DNA of 12,394 nucleotides from an uncultured Flavobacteriales bacterium (GTDB lineage: Bacteria; Bacteroidota; Bacteroidia; Flavobacteriales_D; Crocinitomicaceae): contig CAIUKX010000275.1 of NCBI GenBank assembly GCA_903899795.1, forward strand, positions 1 through 12,394, read 5' to 3'. This document shows, piece by piece, positions 7,103 through 12,394 of the stretch. The notes beneath the pieces are model-generated. The model was given only the letters and a program-made list of their open reading frames with translations. It did not search any database and was not told where the DNA came from. Numbering within the stretch: the first letter of the stretch is position 1; every line of letters begins with the position of its first letter. A program made the position numbers and the translations under genes.

Positions 7103-7225
7103 CGTTCCCGAAGAGGTTATTTTGGACTTGGTTATGGGGGTGGAAGTTTTGGATCTGGAGGAGGTGGTTTTGGCGGTTTTGGTGGTGGCAGCTTCGGTGG
7201 TGGTGGCGCAGGAGGTAGCTGGTAA
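7103..7225 (+). other. Gly-rich C-terminal tail stranded downstream of a stop codon
   Basis: Directly after TAA 7100-7102 and in the same frame, 40 codons encode an RSRRGYFGLGY start, then Gly/Ser/Phe repeats ending GGGGAGGSW, then TAA at 7223-7225. Tails ending in GGxGxxGSW are familiar at the C-termini of bacterial TPM-domain (YgcG-like) and related proteins. A non-coding stretch would not be expected to keep a strict G-G-x-F pattern with an in-phase natural stop, so this is most simply the original C-terminus of the 6722 gene. The other-frame reading through it (Val/Glu/Leu-rich) is an artefact of GGN codons. Confidence 0.72.
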
Positions 7226-7238
7226 TAGTCGTTTGCCT

Positions 7239-7268
7239 GTTTTTAAAACTAATTAATAAGTTTTTGTT
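7239..7268 (+). terminator. Weak AT-rich hairpins after the Gly-rich tail
   Basis: Two overlapping AT-rich inverted repeats, GTTTT-T-AAAAC (7239-7249) and AAAACT/AGTTTT (7245-7250 and 7259-7264), are followed by T-rich sequence. They could end transcription of the 6722 gene but lack a GC stem, so the call is tentative. Confidence 0.25.
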
Positions 7269-7284
7269 ATTTTTTTATTAAGTA

Positions 7285-7316
7285 TTGTTTTTTAGTCAAT
7301 TGTATTTCTATATTTG
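7285..7316 (+). promoter_or_regulatory. Promoter of the Cys-rich secreted protein
   Basis: TTG (7285-7287) and TATATTTG (7309-7316) are separated by 21 bp. The -7 box is a perfect TAnnTTTG, the best complete -33/-7 pair in the window. The leader is about 36 nt and very AT-rich, with no Shine-Dalgarno sequence. Confidence 0.6.
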
Positions 7317-7358
7317 GCTTTATTATTAACTATATATTTAATTTAAAATTTAAATGAC

Positions 7359-7685
7359 ATGAAAAAAACAATTAAAATTGTGGCGTTGTTTGTTGCATTG
7401 GCATTTTCAGCCAATTCAAATGCGCAAGAGTCAAATGATCAATGTCTGATTGCAAGAGCAATTGCAGCTTCTCACCAATGTTTAGGACAGGATCCAGGAG
7501 GTTTAGACATCAATGGATTTGTTGAAACGACTGGAATTTGTTACGTAAGTGGTGAAACAAAAAAAGTAACGGTTTTTGCTGCGCCAAAATGTCACCATCA
7601 CCCATGTCCAATGTATGCATCCCGCTTGGTTGCAACCGTTGAATTTGATTGTGAAGGAAACATTGCCTCAGTAACTTGCTTGTAA
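7359..7685 (+). CDS. Small secreted Cys-rich protein, function unknown
   Basis: A 108-residue predicted exported protein. Residues 1-23 form a Sec signal peptide (KK at 2-3, hydrophobic 6-17, cleavage near NAQ at 21-23). The mature part of about 85 residues has seven cysteines (29, 41, 61, 78, 83, 98, 107) and a metal-site-like C78-H-H-H-P-C83. Probable beta strands (GICYVSG, KVTVFAA, ATVEFDC, IASVTCL) suggest a compact, disulphide-stabilised beta fold. I do not recognise the family. An odd number of cysteines leaves one free or used in metal binding. It has its own promoter and a strong terminator 19 bp after its stop, so it is a single-gene unit. The start is secured by the signal peptide. 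A two-codon open frame (ATG ACA TGA, 7354-7362) overlaps it. Confidence 0.75.
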   Translation: MKKTIKIVALFVALAFSANSNAQESNDQCLIARAIAASHQCLGQDPGGLDINGFVETTGICYVSGETKKVTVFAAPKCHHHPCPMYASRLVATVEFDCEGNIASVTCL

Positions 7686-7703
7686 GATCGATCTTTAAAG
7701 CAG

Positions 7704-7733
7704 AAAAAGCGACTCGTAAGGGTCGCTTTTTTT
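7704..7733. terminator. Bidirectional rho-independent terminator
   Basis: Stem AAAAAGCGAC (7704-7713) pairs with GTCGCTTTTT (7722-7731) around an 8-nt loop. T-runs follow on the plus strand (7727-7733), and five T's follow on the minus strand. It lies between the converging Cys-rich gene and paaC, 12 bp from the paaC stop, and would end both transcripts. Confidence 0.88.
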
Positions 7734-7744
7734 ATCAAATTGAA

Positions 7745-8494
7745 TTACCAAACGGCATCCGGATATTTGTTGGGTAAGAATTGCATTTCAGCCAGAATAT
7801 ATCCCAAATATTCCGAGTGAACTCCTTCTTTTCCACCTTTGATTAAAAAGTCAGAAGTTGGAATTTTCAAGTGAGCAAGGTAAAGTACTTCACTGACTTT
7901 TTGTTTCCACTGATTATAAACGGTATGAAGGTCAACACCAACTTCATTTTTAAGCATTTGTACATCAGCTTTGCTTTCAATAAAGAATGCAGGTGTATAT
8001 TTCCAAAGCTTATCAATAGCAGTCTGCGTCCGCTGTTTTGCTTCTTCGGTTCCTTTACCGAGCCGGATGATCCATTCGGAACTTCTTCGCAAATGATAAG
8101 TGACTTCTTTTAATGACTTGTGGGCAATAGCTTGGAGGAATTCATCTTTACTATTGCACAATTCCGTGAAGAAGTAAAAATGAAAAGCATCTGTATAAAA
8201 TTGACGTGCCATGATATGCGCGAAATCTTCATTAGGCTGTTCAACCAAAATAGAGTTCACATATTCATTTTCTTTTCTCAGATAAGCAATATTGTCACCA
8301 ATTCTACCTTTCCCTTCCATTCTTGCAACTTCTTCATAAACAGCTTCAGCCAATCCAATCAGGTCCAAGGCAACATTCGTATTCGCCAAATCTTCCTCGA
8401 GGAATGGTGCGCGACTGCAGTACTCACTCAATCGATGACTCAGAATCAATGCATTGTCGGCAATTTGTAAATAGTATTTTATTTTTGTCTCCAT
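7745..8494 (-). CDS. paaC: 1,2-phenylacetyl-CoA epoxidase subunit PaaC
   Basis: Structural, ferritin-like subunit that pairs with PaaA in the phenylacetyl-CoA ring-1,2-epoxidase, the first committed step of aerobic phenylacetate breakdown. The 249 residues match the family. Signatures: LSHRLSEYCSRAPFLEEDLA (18-37), VALDLIG (41-47), KEVTYHLRRSSEWIIRLGKGT (129-149), DKLWKYT (161-167) and, near the end, GGKEGVHSEYLGYILAEMQF (220-239). All follow PaaC order. It starts 11 bp after paaB and is the last gene of the operon, with the terminator just beyond. paaD and paaE, which follow paaC in E. coli, are not present here. Confidence 0.95.
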   Translation of the reverse strand: METKIKYYLQIADNALILSHRLSEYCSRAPFLEEDLANTNVALDLIGLAEAVYEEVARMEGKGRIGDNIAYLRKENEYVNSILVEQPNEDFAHIMARQFYTDAFHFYFFTELCNSKDEFLQAIAHKSLKEVTYHLRRSSEWIIRLGKGTEEAKQRTQTAIDKLWKYTPAFFIESKADVQMLKNEVGVDLHTVYNQWKQKVSEVLYLAHLKIPTSDFLIKGGKEGVHSEYLGYILAEMQFLPNKYPDAVW

Positions 8495-8505
8495 CCTGAT
8501 AGAAA

Positions 8506-8799
8506 TTACATGTTTTTTACTCCTTCTGGCATGTCATAAAAAGTCGGGTGACGGTAAACTTTGTCATTTGCTGGATCAAAAAAATATCCTTCTTCGTTGG
8601 GTTGAACAGAAACAATATGCTTGCTTTTTACAACCCATAATCCAGTTCCTTCACCTCTTCGTGTGTAGGTGTCGCGTGCGTTTTCAATCGCCATTTCACG
8701 GTCGTAAGCATGAATTGCTCCAGCATGTTTAAAGGGCTGTCCCGCCTTGCTTTGTATGAAAACTTCCCATAATTCTCCTTGTGTATCTGTCGTACTCAT
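8506..8799 (-). CDS. paaB: 1,2-phenylacetyl-CoA epoxidase subunit PaaB
   Basis: Small subunit that links PaaA-PaaC units of the epoxidase. Signatures read from the longer possible start: LWEVFIQSKAGQPFKHAGAIH, AIENARDTYTRRGEG, LWVVKS, then FFDPANDKVYRHPTFYDMP. E. coli PaaB has about 95 residues. I choose the ATG at 8799 (97 residues, starting MSTTDTQGELWEVF) because an upstream ATG at 8823 adds eight residues that resemble nothing in the family and overlaps the preceding gene by 14 nt. The 8823 start remains possible. A stop 11 nt upstream of 8799 closes the Gre-like gene, so the two are likely translated in tandem. Assignment is secure; the start is not. Confidence 0.93.
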   Translation of the reverse strand: MSTTDTQGELWEVFIQSKAGQPFKHAGAIHAYDREMAIENARDTYTRRGEGTGLWVVKSKHIVSVQPNEEGYFFDPANDKVYRHPTFYDMPEGVKNM

Positions 8800-8809
8800 A
8801 TTGTAAAGT

Positions 8810-9253
8810 TTATAGAATTTCAATTATGTTGTAGTGGTTAATGCCGTAACTAAATGCATCTCCCGGTTTTTTCTCTTTCATTTCTCTATAGATAGCAGCA
8901 TCAGTAGAAATTCCAATGTAGTTTTTTTCATCCATAAGAAAAGGAGTCGTTACAACACCAATCACAAAAGAAAATTCATGGGTATGAACAATTGCTCCCG
9001 GTTCAACTTTTGATTTTGACGAAAAGTTGAGTGCTGATAATCTTTCTAGTTGAGATTGAACATCGGACAATTGGTGTTTTAATAACTGAACCATATCAGC
9101 GGCTTCATTTTGATGTGAAAAATCCTCCGGATCCAAGGTGTCATTTTCATCCAAGTCAACTTGCTCAGACTGGCTTTTAATTTGTTCTTTCAAATCTTCA
9201 ATACTTTGATTTAGATTCGAAAGAATGATCTCTTTTATTTTTTCCTTGTTCAT
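8810..9253 (-). CDS. GreA/GreB-like protein inside the paa operon
   Basis: A 147-residue protein with the architecture of transcript-cleavage factors. An N-terminal helical hairpin or coiled coil (about 2-77) is broken by an acidic turn, DLDENDTLDPEDFSHQNEAA (33-52). This resembles the GreA tip, where the usual D-x-x-E-N-A-E-Y carries the catalytic acids. A small C-terminal beta domain follows (VEPGAIVHT at 83-91, FVIGV, NYIGISTDA, GDAFSYG at 131-137, YNIIEIL), like the FKBP-like domain of Gre and Rnk proteins. It starts 1 bp after paaA stops and ends about 10 bp before the preferred paaB start, so it is in the same transcript. Bona fide Gre activity is inferred, not shown: it is shorter than GreA (about 158) and the tip sequence is only similar. 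Alternatives are a regulator of RNA polymerase or an unrelated coiled-coil protein. Confidence 0.62.
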   Translation of the reverse strand: MNKEKIKEIILSNLNQSIEDLKEQIKSQSEQVDLDENDTLDPEDFSHQNEAADMVQLLKHQLSDVQSQLERLSALNFSSKSKVEPGAIVHTHEFSFVIGVVTTPFLMDEKNYIGISTDAAIYREMKEKKPGDAFSYGINHYNIIEIL

Positions 9254-9254
9254 T

Positions 9255-10190
9255 TTATTCTTCGATTAAACTGGTCAACATTGCACTTTCTCTAACCCAA
9301 GCTCCGTCATTATGAACCTTGATATGGTGGGCTAAACGTTGTTGATTACAAGGACCATTACCATTAACAACTTGCCAAAATTCATCCCAGTTGATGTCGC
9401 TGTGCTTGTAAGTGCCATCCGTTAGTAATTCTAAATTTGAATCCGGAACTTTAAGACCAATTAATTCAGCTTGAGGAATCGTTTTATTGATGAACTTTTC
9501 ACGCAGTTGATCATTGGTTTCTCTTTTGATCTTCCATTTCATAGCTAAATTGGTGCGAGGAGAATCCCCATCGTGTGGACCAAACATCATCAGAGCAGGC
9601 CACCACCATCTGTTCAAAGCATCTTGTGCCATTTCCTGTTGATCTTTCGTTCCTTCCATCATGTTCTGCATGATTTTATATCCTTGGCGTTGATGAAACG
9701 ATTCTTCTTTGCAAATTCGTACCATTGCTCTTGAATAGGGACCATAGGATGTCCGTTGCAAAGAAACCTGATTGGTAATCGCAGCACCATCAACCAACCA
9801 TCCGATTGCTCCCATATCTGCCCAAGTCAAAGCAGCATAGTTGAATACAGATGCATATTTTGATTTCCCTTCGTGTAACCATTGAATGAATTGATCTCGT
9901 GTCACTCCCAAAGTTTCAGCTGCACTGTATAGGTATAAACCATGACCGCCTTCGTCCTGAATTTTAGCCAACAAAACTTTCTTACTTTTTAAAGAAGGGG
10001 CTCTGGTGATCCAGTTTCCTTCGGGTTGCATTCCAATAACTTCCGAATGTGCATGCTGTGAAATCTGACGAATCAGATGCTGTCTATATTCTTCAGGCAT
10101 CCAATCCAATGGCTCAATTTTTTGTTCACCATTTATTTTTTCTTCGAATTCTAAAAGTAATTCTTTCTCAGATTTTTTTGTAGTTTCCAT
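9255..10190 (-). CDS. paaA: 1,2-phenylacetyl-CoA epoxidase catalytic subunit PaaA
   Basis: Diiron catalytic subunit of the phenylacetyl-CoA epoxidase; it converts phenylacetyl-CoA to the ring-1,2-epoxide using O2 and electrons supplied by PaaE. The 311 residues match the family. Ferritin-like metal ligands are visible as Glu50 (HSEVIG), Glu80/His83 in [20 protein letters not shown] (76-95), and Glu163/His166 in [10 protein letters not shown] (162-171). Lys76 sits at the spacing of the conserved PaaA lysine. The [16 protein letters not shown] block (195-210) and the C-terminal [20 protein letters not shown] stretch are diagnostic of PaaA. It is the first gene of the operon with the Gre-like gene, paaB and paaC. 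Two palindromes lie in its upstream region and could bind a repressor. Confidence 0.97.
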   Translation of the reverse strand: METTKKSEKELLLEFEEKINGEQKIEPLDWMPEEYRQHLIRQISQHAHSEVIGMQPEGNWITRAPSLKSKKVLLAKIQDEGGHGLYLYSAAETLGVTRDQFIQWLHEGKSKYASVFNYAALTWADMGAIGWLVDGAAITNQVSLQRTSYGPYSRAMVRICKEESFHQRQGYKIMQNMMEGTKDQQEMAQDALNRWWWPALMMFGPHDGDSPRTNLAMKWKIKRETNDQLREKFINKTIPQAELIGLKVPDSNLELLTDGTYKHSDINWDEFWQVVNGNGPCNQQRLAHHIKVHNDGAWVRESAMLTSLIEE

Positions 10191-10218
10191 TTGCGTATAA
10201 TTTCGATTTCCGCTTAGT

Positions 10219-10251
10219 CTTTATGGGACATAAAGCAACTTTGCAAAGGAA
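10219..10251 (-). promoter_or_regulatory. Possible paaA promoter and operator palindromes
   Basis: Upstream of paaA are two palindromes: CTTTAT-N5-ATAAAG (10219-10235) and CTTTGCAAAG (10239-10248). The minus-strand read of 10244-10251 is TTCCTTTG, one base from TAnnTTTG, so it is a candidate -7 box overlapped by the second palindrome. No -33 box at the proper spacing was found. This would fit a repressor responding to phenylacetyl-CoA, but no repressor gene is in the window. Confidence 0.35.
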
Positions 10252-10386
10252 CAGTAGAGAGCCAACAATTTTTATGACCTTTATCACATGAGGAAATGAC
10301 AGTTGTTAGTGAAGCTCCTAAAATGGGAGATAGAAAGATATTTGAGCTTTCACCTACGCTACTAAAAGTCTTTCATGTAAATTAAT

Positions 10387-10394
10387 TATCTTTA
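10387..10394 (+). promoter_or_regulatory. Putative -7 box of rsgA-dtd-MBOAT operon
   Basis: TATCTTTA (10387-10394) matches TAnnTTTG at seven of eight bases and ends 6 bp before the rsgA ATG, implying a very short leader. A second candidate, GATATTTG (10337-10344), would give a leader of about 50 nt. Neither has a clear -33 partner. The 210-bp gap to paaA holds nothing else beyond the palindromes listed. Confidence 0.35.
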
Positions 10395-10400
10395 CAACCG

Positions 10401-11354
10401 ATGTCACAAAAAGGAAAAGTTTTAAAATCTACAGGGAAGTGGTACATTGTTGAATTGGAAGATGGTTCAATTGTGAATTGCCGCATTCGTGGCCGGATTC
10501 GTTTGGATGAACTTCGAACGACAAACCCAATAGCAGTAGGTGATAATGTGACATTAGGAGACGGTCAAGACGAAGAAGGAAATCGGGTGATTGTGGATTA
10601 CGATGAACGTAAAAATTACATCGTTCGAAAGTCGACCAATCTGAGTAAACAAAAGCAGATTTTAGCAGCGAATGTGGATCGCGCCTATTTATTGGTTACT
10701 ACGGTTGCCCCTGTGACGCATTTGGCATTCATTGACAGGTTTTTGGTTTCTGCAGAATCATTTCGAATTCCAACAACTTTACTGTTCAATAAAATTGATA
10801 CCTATACTCCCGACGAATTGGAATACATCGATGCACTTTGCTACATGTATGAAAAAGTGGGATATCCATGTTATAAAATTTCAGCTGTCAATCATGAGAA
10901 TATCGAGTTTCTCAAGGAGGAAATAAAAGATAATCAAGTGATGATTTCAGGTCACAGTGGTGTTGGGAAAAGTACGGTGGTAAATGCGTTAGATCCTGCT
11001 TTGGATTTGAAAACGGGTGAAATTTCTCAAGCAAATAAACAAGGAAAACACACGACTACTTTTGCTGAAATGTTCAAGTTGGCTTCAGGAGGTTATATTG
11101 TCGATACACCTGGGATTCGGGCATTTGGAATTGTAGATCTCGACCGTGATGTGATTTCTCATTATTTCCCAGAGATGAGGGAACGCTTGAATGCTTGTAA
11201 ATTCAATAATTGCAAACATTTGAATGAACCGAAATGTGCGGTAAAGGAGGCTGTTGAATCAGGTGAAATTTTTGAAAGCCGGTATGCAACCTATTACCAG
11301 TTGATGACAGAAGACGAAAATGAAATTCACCGGAAAAAAGCAGAATTTTCATGA
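10401..11354 (+). CDS. rsgA: Small-ribosomal-subunit-dependent GTPase RsgA
   Basis: Cytoplasmic GTPase that checks maturation of the 30S subunit and releases RbfA-type factors. It has 317 residues: an N-terminal OB fold (about 1-70), a circularly permuted GTPase domain (G4 NKID at 130-133, G5 SAVN at 161-164, G1 GHSGVGKS at 184-191, G3 DTPG at 235-238), and a C-terminal zinc site with Cys266, Cys271, His273 and Cys279. All motifs are intact. It starts the plus-strand operon and its stop codon overlaps the dtd start as ATGA, so translation is coupled. The ATG at 10401 gives the normal OB-fold beginning. Housekeeping gene; assignment secure. Confidence 0.97.
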   Translation: MSQKGKVLKSTGKWYIVELEDGSIVNCRIRGRIRLDELRTTNPIAVGDNVTLGDGQDEEGNRVIVDYDERKNYIVRKSTNLSKQKQILAANVDRAYLLVTTVAPVTHLAFIDRFLVSAESFRIPTTLLFNKIDTYTPDELEYIDALCYMYEKVGYPCYKISAVNHENIEFLKEEIKDNQVMISGHSGVGKSTVVNALDPALDLKTGEISQANKQGKHTTTFAEMFKLASGGYIVDTPGIRAFGIVDLDRDVISHYFPEMRERLNACKFNNCKHLNEPKCAVKEAVESGEIFESRYATYYQLMTEDENEIHRKKAEFS

Positions 11355-11803
11355 GAGTAGTAGTGCAACGTGTAAGTGAAGCCTCTGTGAAAATTGAAAA
11401 CGAGGTCAAGGGATCAATCGGTCTTGGATTACTGATTTTGGTTGGAATTGAAACTGAAGATGATCGTTCGGATGCGGATTGGCTGATTCAAAAAATCAAC
11501 GGGATGCGAATTTTTTCGGATAACGAAGGAAAGATGAATCTTTCTGTTCAGGAAGTGAAAGGATCTTTTTTGGTGATTTCACAATTTACCTTACACGCTT
11601 CAACCAAAAAAGGAAATCGGCCTAGTTATATCAAAGCCGCCCGTCCTGAAATTGCGATTCCTCTTTATGAGTATTTTGTAGAACAATTATCGACAGTAAG
11701 TGGAGTGGACGTTCAAACCGGAACGTTTGGGGCTGATATGAAAGTTGCTTTGATTAATGACGGACCAGTAACGATAGTGATGGATTCAAAAAACAAAGAA
11801 TAA
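11351..11803 (+). CDS. dtd: D-aminoacyl-tRNA deacylase Dtd
   Basis: Hydrolyses the ester bond of D-aminoacyl-tRNAs (classically D-Tyr-tRNA) and of glycine mischarged on tRNA-Ala, preventing D-residue incorporation. The 150 residues are the family length. The SQFTLHA motif is at 77-83 and the Gly-cisPro motif N136-D-G-P139 is near the end. Both form the chiral-proofreading pocket and are intact. It overlaps rsgA by 4 nt and its TAA shares one base with the next ATG (TAATG), so all three genes are translated as a coupled set. Nothing unusual is seen. Confidence 0.97.
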   Translation: MRVVVQRVSEASVKIENEVKGSIGLGLLILVGIETEDDRSDADWLIQKINGMRIFSDNEGKMNLSVQEVKGSFLVISQFTLHASTKKGNRPSYIKAARPEIAIPLYEYFVEQLSTVSGVDVQTGTFGADMKVALINDGPVTIVMDSKNKE

Positions 11804-12394
11804 TGTTATTCACTTCCATAGAATTTTTCATTTTTCTGCCGCTTGTTCTCATCGGGTATTATGCAATTAACCAAAAATACCGATGGATATTTCTTTTGGG
11901 AGCCAGTTATGTCTTTTATGCTGGTTGGAAATTATCCTATTTAGGATTGATTTTTTTCTCCACTGTAGTTGATTTTTTGATTTCCAATCTCATTTATAAG
12001 ACGGAAGAGCCAAAGAAGCGGAAACGATTACTAATTATCAGTTTGTTTTCGAATTTTTTCCTGCTCATCGTTTTTAAATATTTCCATTTTCTGATAGGTG
12101 GAAGTGCCTGGTTTCATGAAGTAAGTGATCATCACCCAAGCATGATGTGGCTGCAATTTGTCTTTGAATACGGGATTCCGGTCGGAATTTCTTTCTATAC
12201 ATTTCAGTCGGTCAGTTACACGGTTGATGTCTATCGCAAAAGAATCGAACCGGAAAAAAACTTTGGAAAATTTGCCCTGTACATTGCCTTTTTTCCGCAA
12301 TTAGTGGCTGGACCAATCGAACGTTTTGAGCATTTACATCCGCAGATTTTCCAGAAATTTCAACCGAAATGGGAGCATTTCAGAACAGGATTAC
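11803..12394 (+). CDS. MBOAT-family O-acyltransferase (cut by right edge)
   Basis: N-terminal 197 codons of a membrane-bound O-acyltransferase. ATG at 11803 shares its A with the dtd stop (TAATG). Alternating hydrophobic helices start at MLFTSIEFFIFLPL and are seen near residues 3-20, 28-60, 75-95 and 120-135. Typical MBOAT motifs follow: PVGISFYTFQSVSYTVDVYR (about 126-145) and IAFFPQLVAGPIER (about 160-173). Members acetylate extracellular polysaccharides such as alginate (AlgI) or other glycans, taking acyl groups from the cytoplasm; the substrate here is unknown. The catalytic His falls outside the window, so activity cannot be judged. No stop before the edge. The partner acetyltransferase gene, often next to it, may lie downstream. 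Confidence 0.93.
   Translation, partial: MLFTSIEFFIFLPLVLIGYYAINQKYRWIFLLGASYVFYAGWKLSYLGLIFFSTVVDFLISNLIYKTEEPKKRKRLLIISLFSNFFLLIVFKYFHFLIGGSAWFHEVSDHHPSMMWLQFVFEYGIPVGISFYTFQSVSYTVDVYRKRIEPEKNFGKFALYIAFFPQLVAGPIERFEHLHPQIFQKFQPKWEHFRTGL

Noticed and set aside
7059..7256. Plus-strand reading frame of 65 codons across the Gly-rich tail region
   Set aside because: It is the +1 reading of GGN repeats, giving Val/Glu/Leu runs; the in-phase GSW tail explains the sequence better.
10313..10349. AAGCTC...GAGCTT long-loop repeat plus CTCC/GGAG mini-hairpin before rsgA
   Set aside because: Arms are only 4-6 bp with a long AT-rich spacer; expected by chance.
11203..12300. Minus-strand open frames opposite rsgA and the MBOAT gene
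   Set aside because: They are shadows of genes with clear family motifs on the plus strand.

Overview
The window looks like a chromosomal segment from a member of the Bacteroidota, most likely the Flavobacteriales. Four things point there: AT-rich DNA, promoters that resemble the Bacteroidota pattern (TTG or TTTG about 19-21 bp upstream of TAnnTTTG), almost no Shine-Dalgarno sequences, and a DnaG primase with the flavobacterial-style zinc-ligand loss. No phage, insertion sequence, CRISPR array, tRNA or rRNA gene is visible. Genus cannot be fixed from the sequence alone.

Layout. (1) 1-4295, minus strand: a tightly packed run transcribed in the order polyprenyl diphosphate synthase, YwqK/MORN-type lipoprotein, dnaG primase, MscS-type channel (cut by the window's left edge), with 0-9 bp between genes. 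(2) 4296-5515, minus strand: a palindromic intergenic repeat, then rlmN (rRNA/tRNA adenosine-C2 methyltransferase). (3) 5516-7740, plus strand: a loose accessory stretch of envelope or unknown genes, each with its own promoter-like sequence. It holds a SIMPL/DUF541 secreted protein interrupted by an in-frame TGA, a 63-residue lipoprotein, and a helical-repeat protein separated from its Gly-rich C-terminal tail by a single in-frame TAA. It ends with a secreted protein with seven cysteines and a strong bidirectional terminator. (4) 7745-10190, minus strand: part of the phenylacetyl-CoA epoxidase operon, paaA, a GreA/GreB-like gene, paaB, paaC. It lacks paaD and paaE here, although the terminator directly follows paaC. 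(5) 10401-12394, plus strand: translationally coupled rsgA, dtd and an MBOAT acyltransferase gene (cut by the right edge).

How the genes work together. The outer blocks are housekeeping: replication priming, isoprenoid chain synthesis (probably the menaquinone side chain), ribosome assembly and modification, and proofreading of D-aminoacyl-tRNA. The paa block encodes the diiron oxygenase that turns phenylacetyl-CoA into its ring-1,2-epoxide; the reductase and maturation factor must be encoded elsewhere, if present. The most unusual points are the two neighbouring genes broken by single in-frame stop codons, the Gre-like factor set inside the paa operon, the zinc-ligand-depleted primase, and several palindromes that overlap promoter-like boxes.
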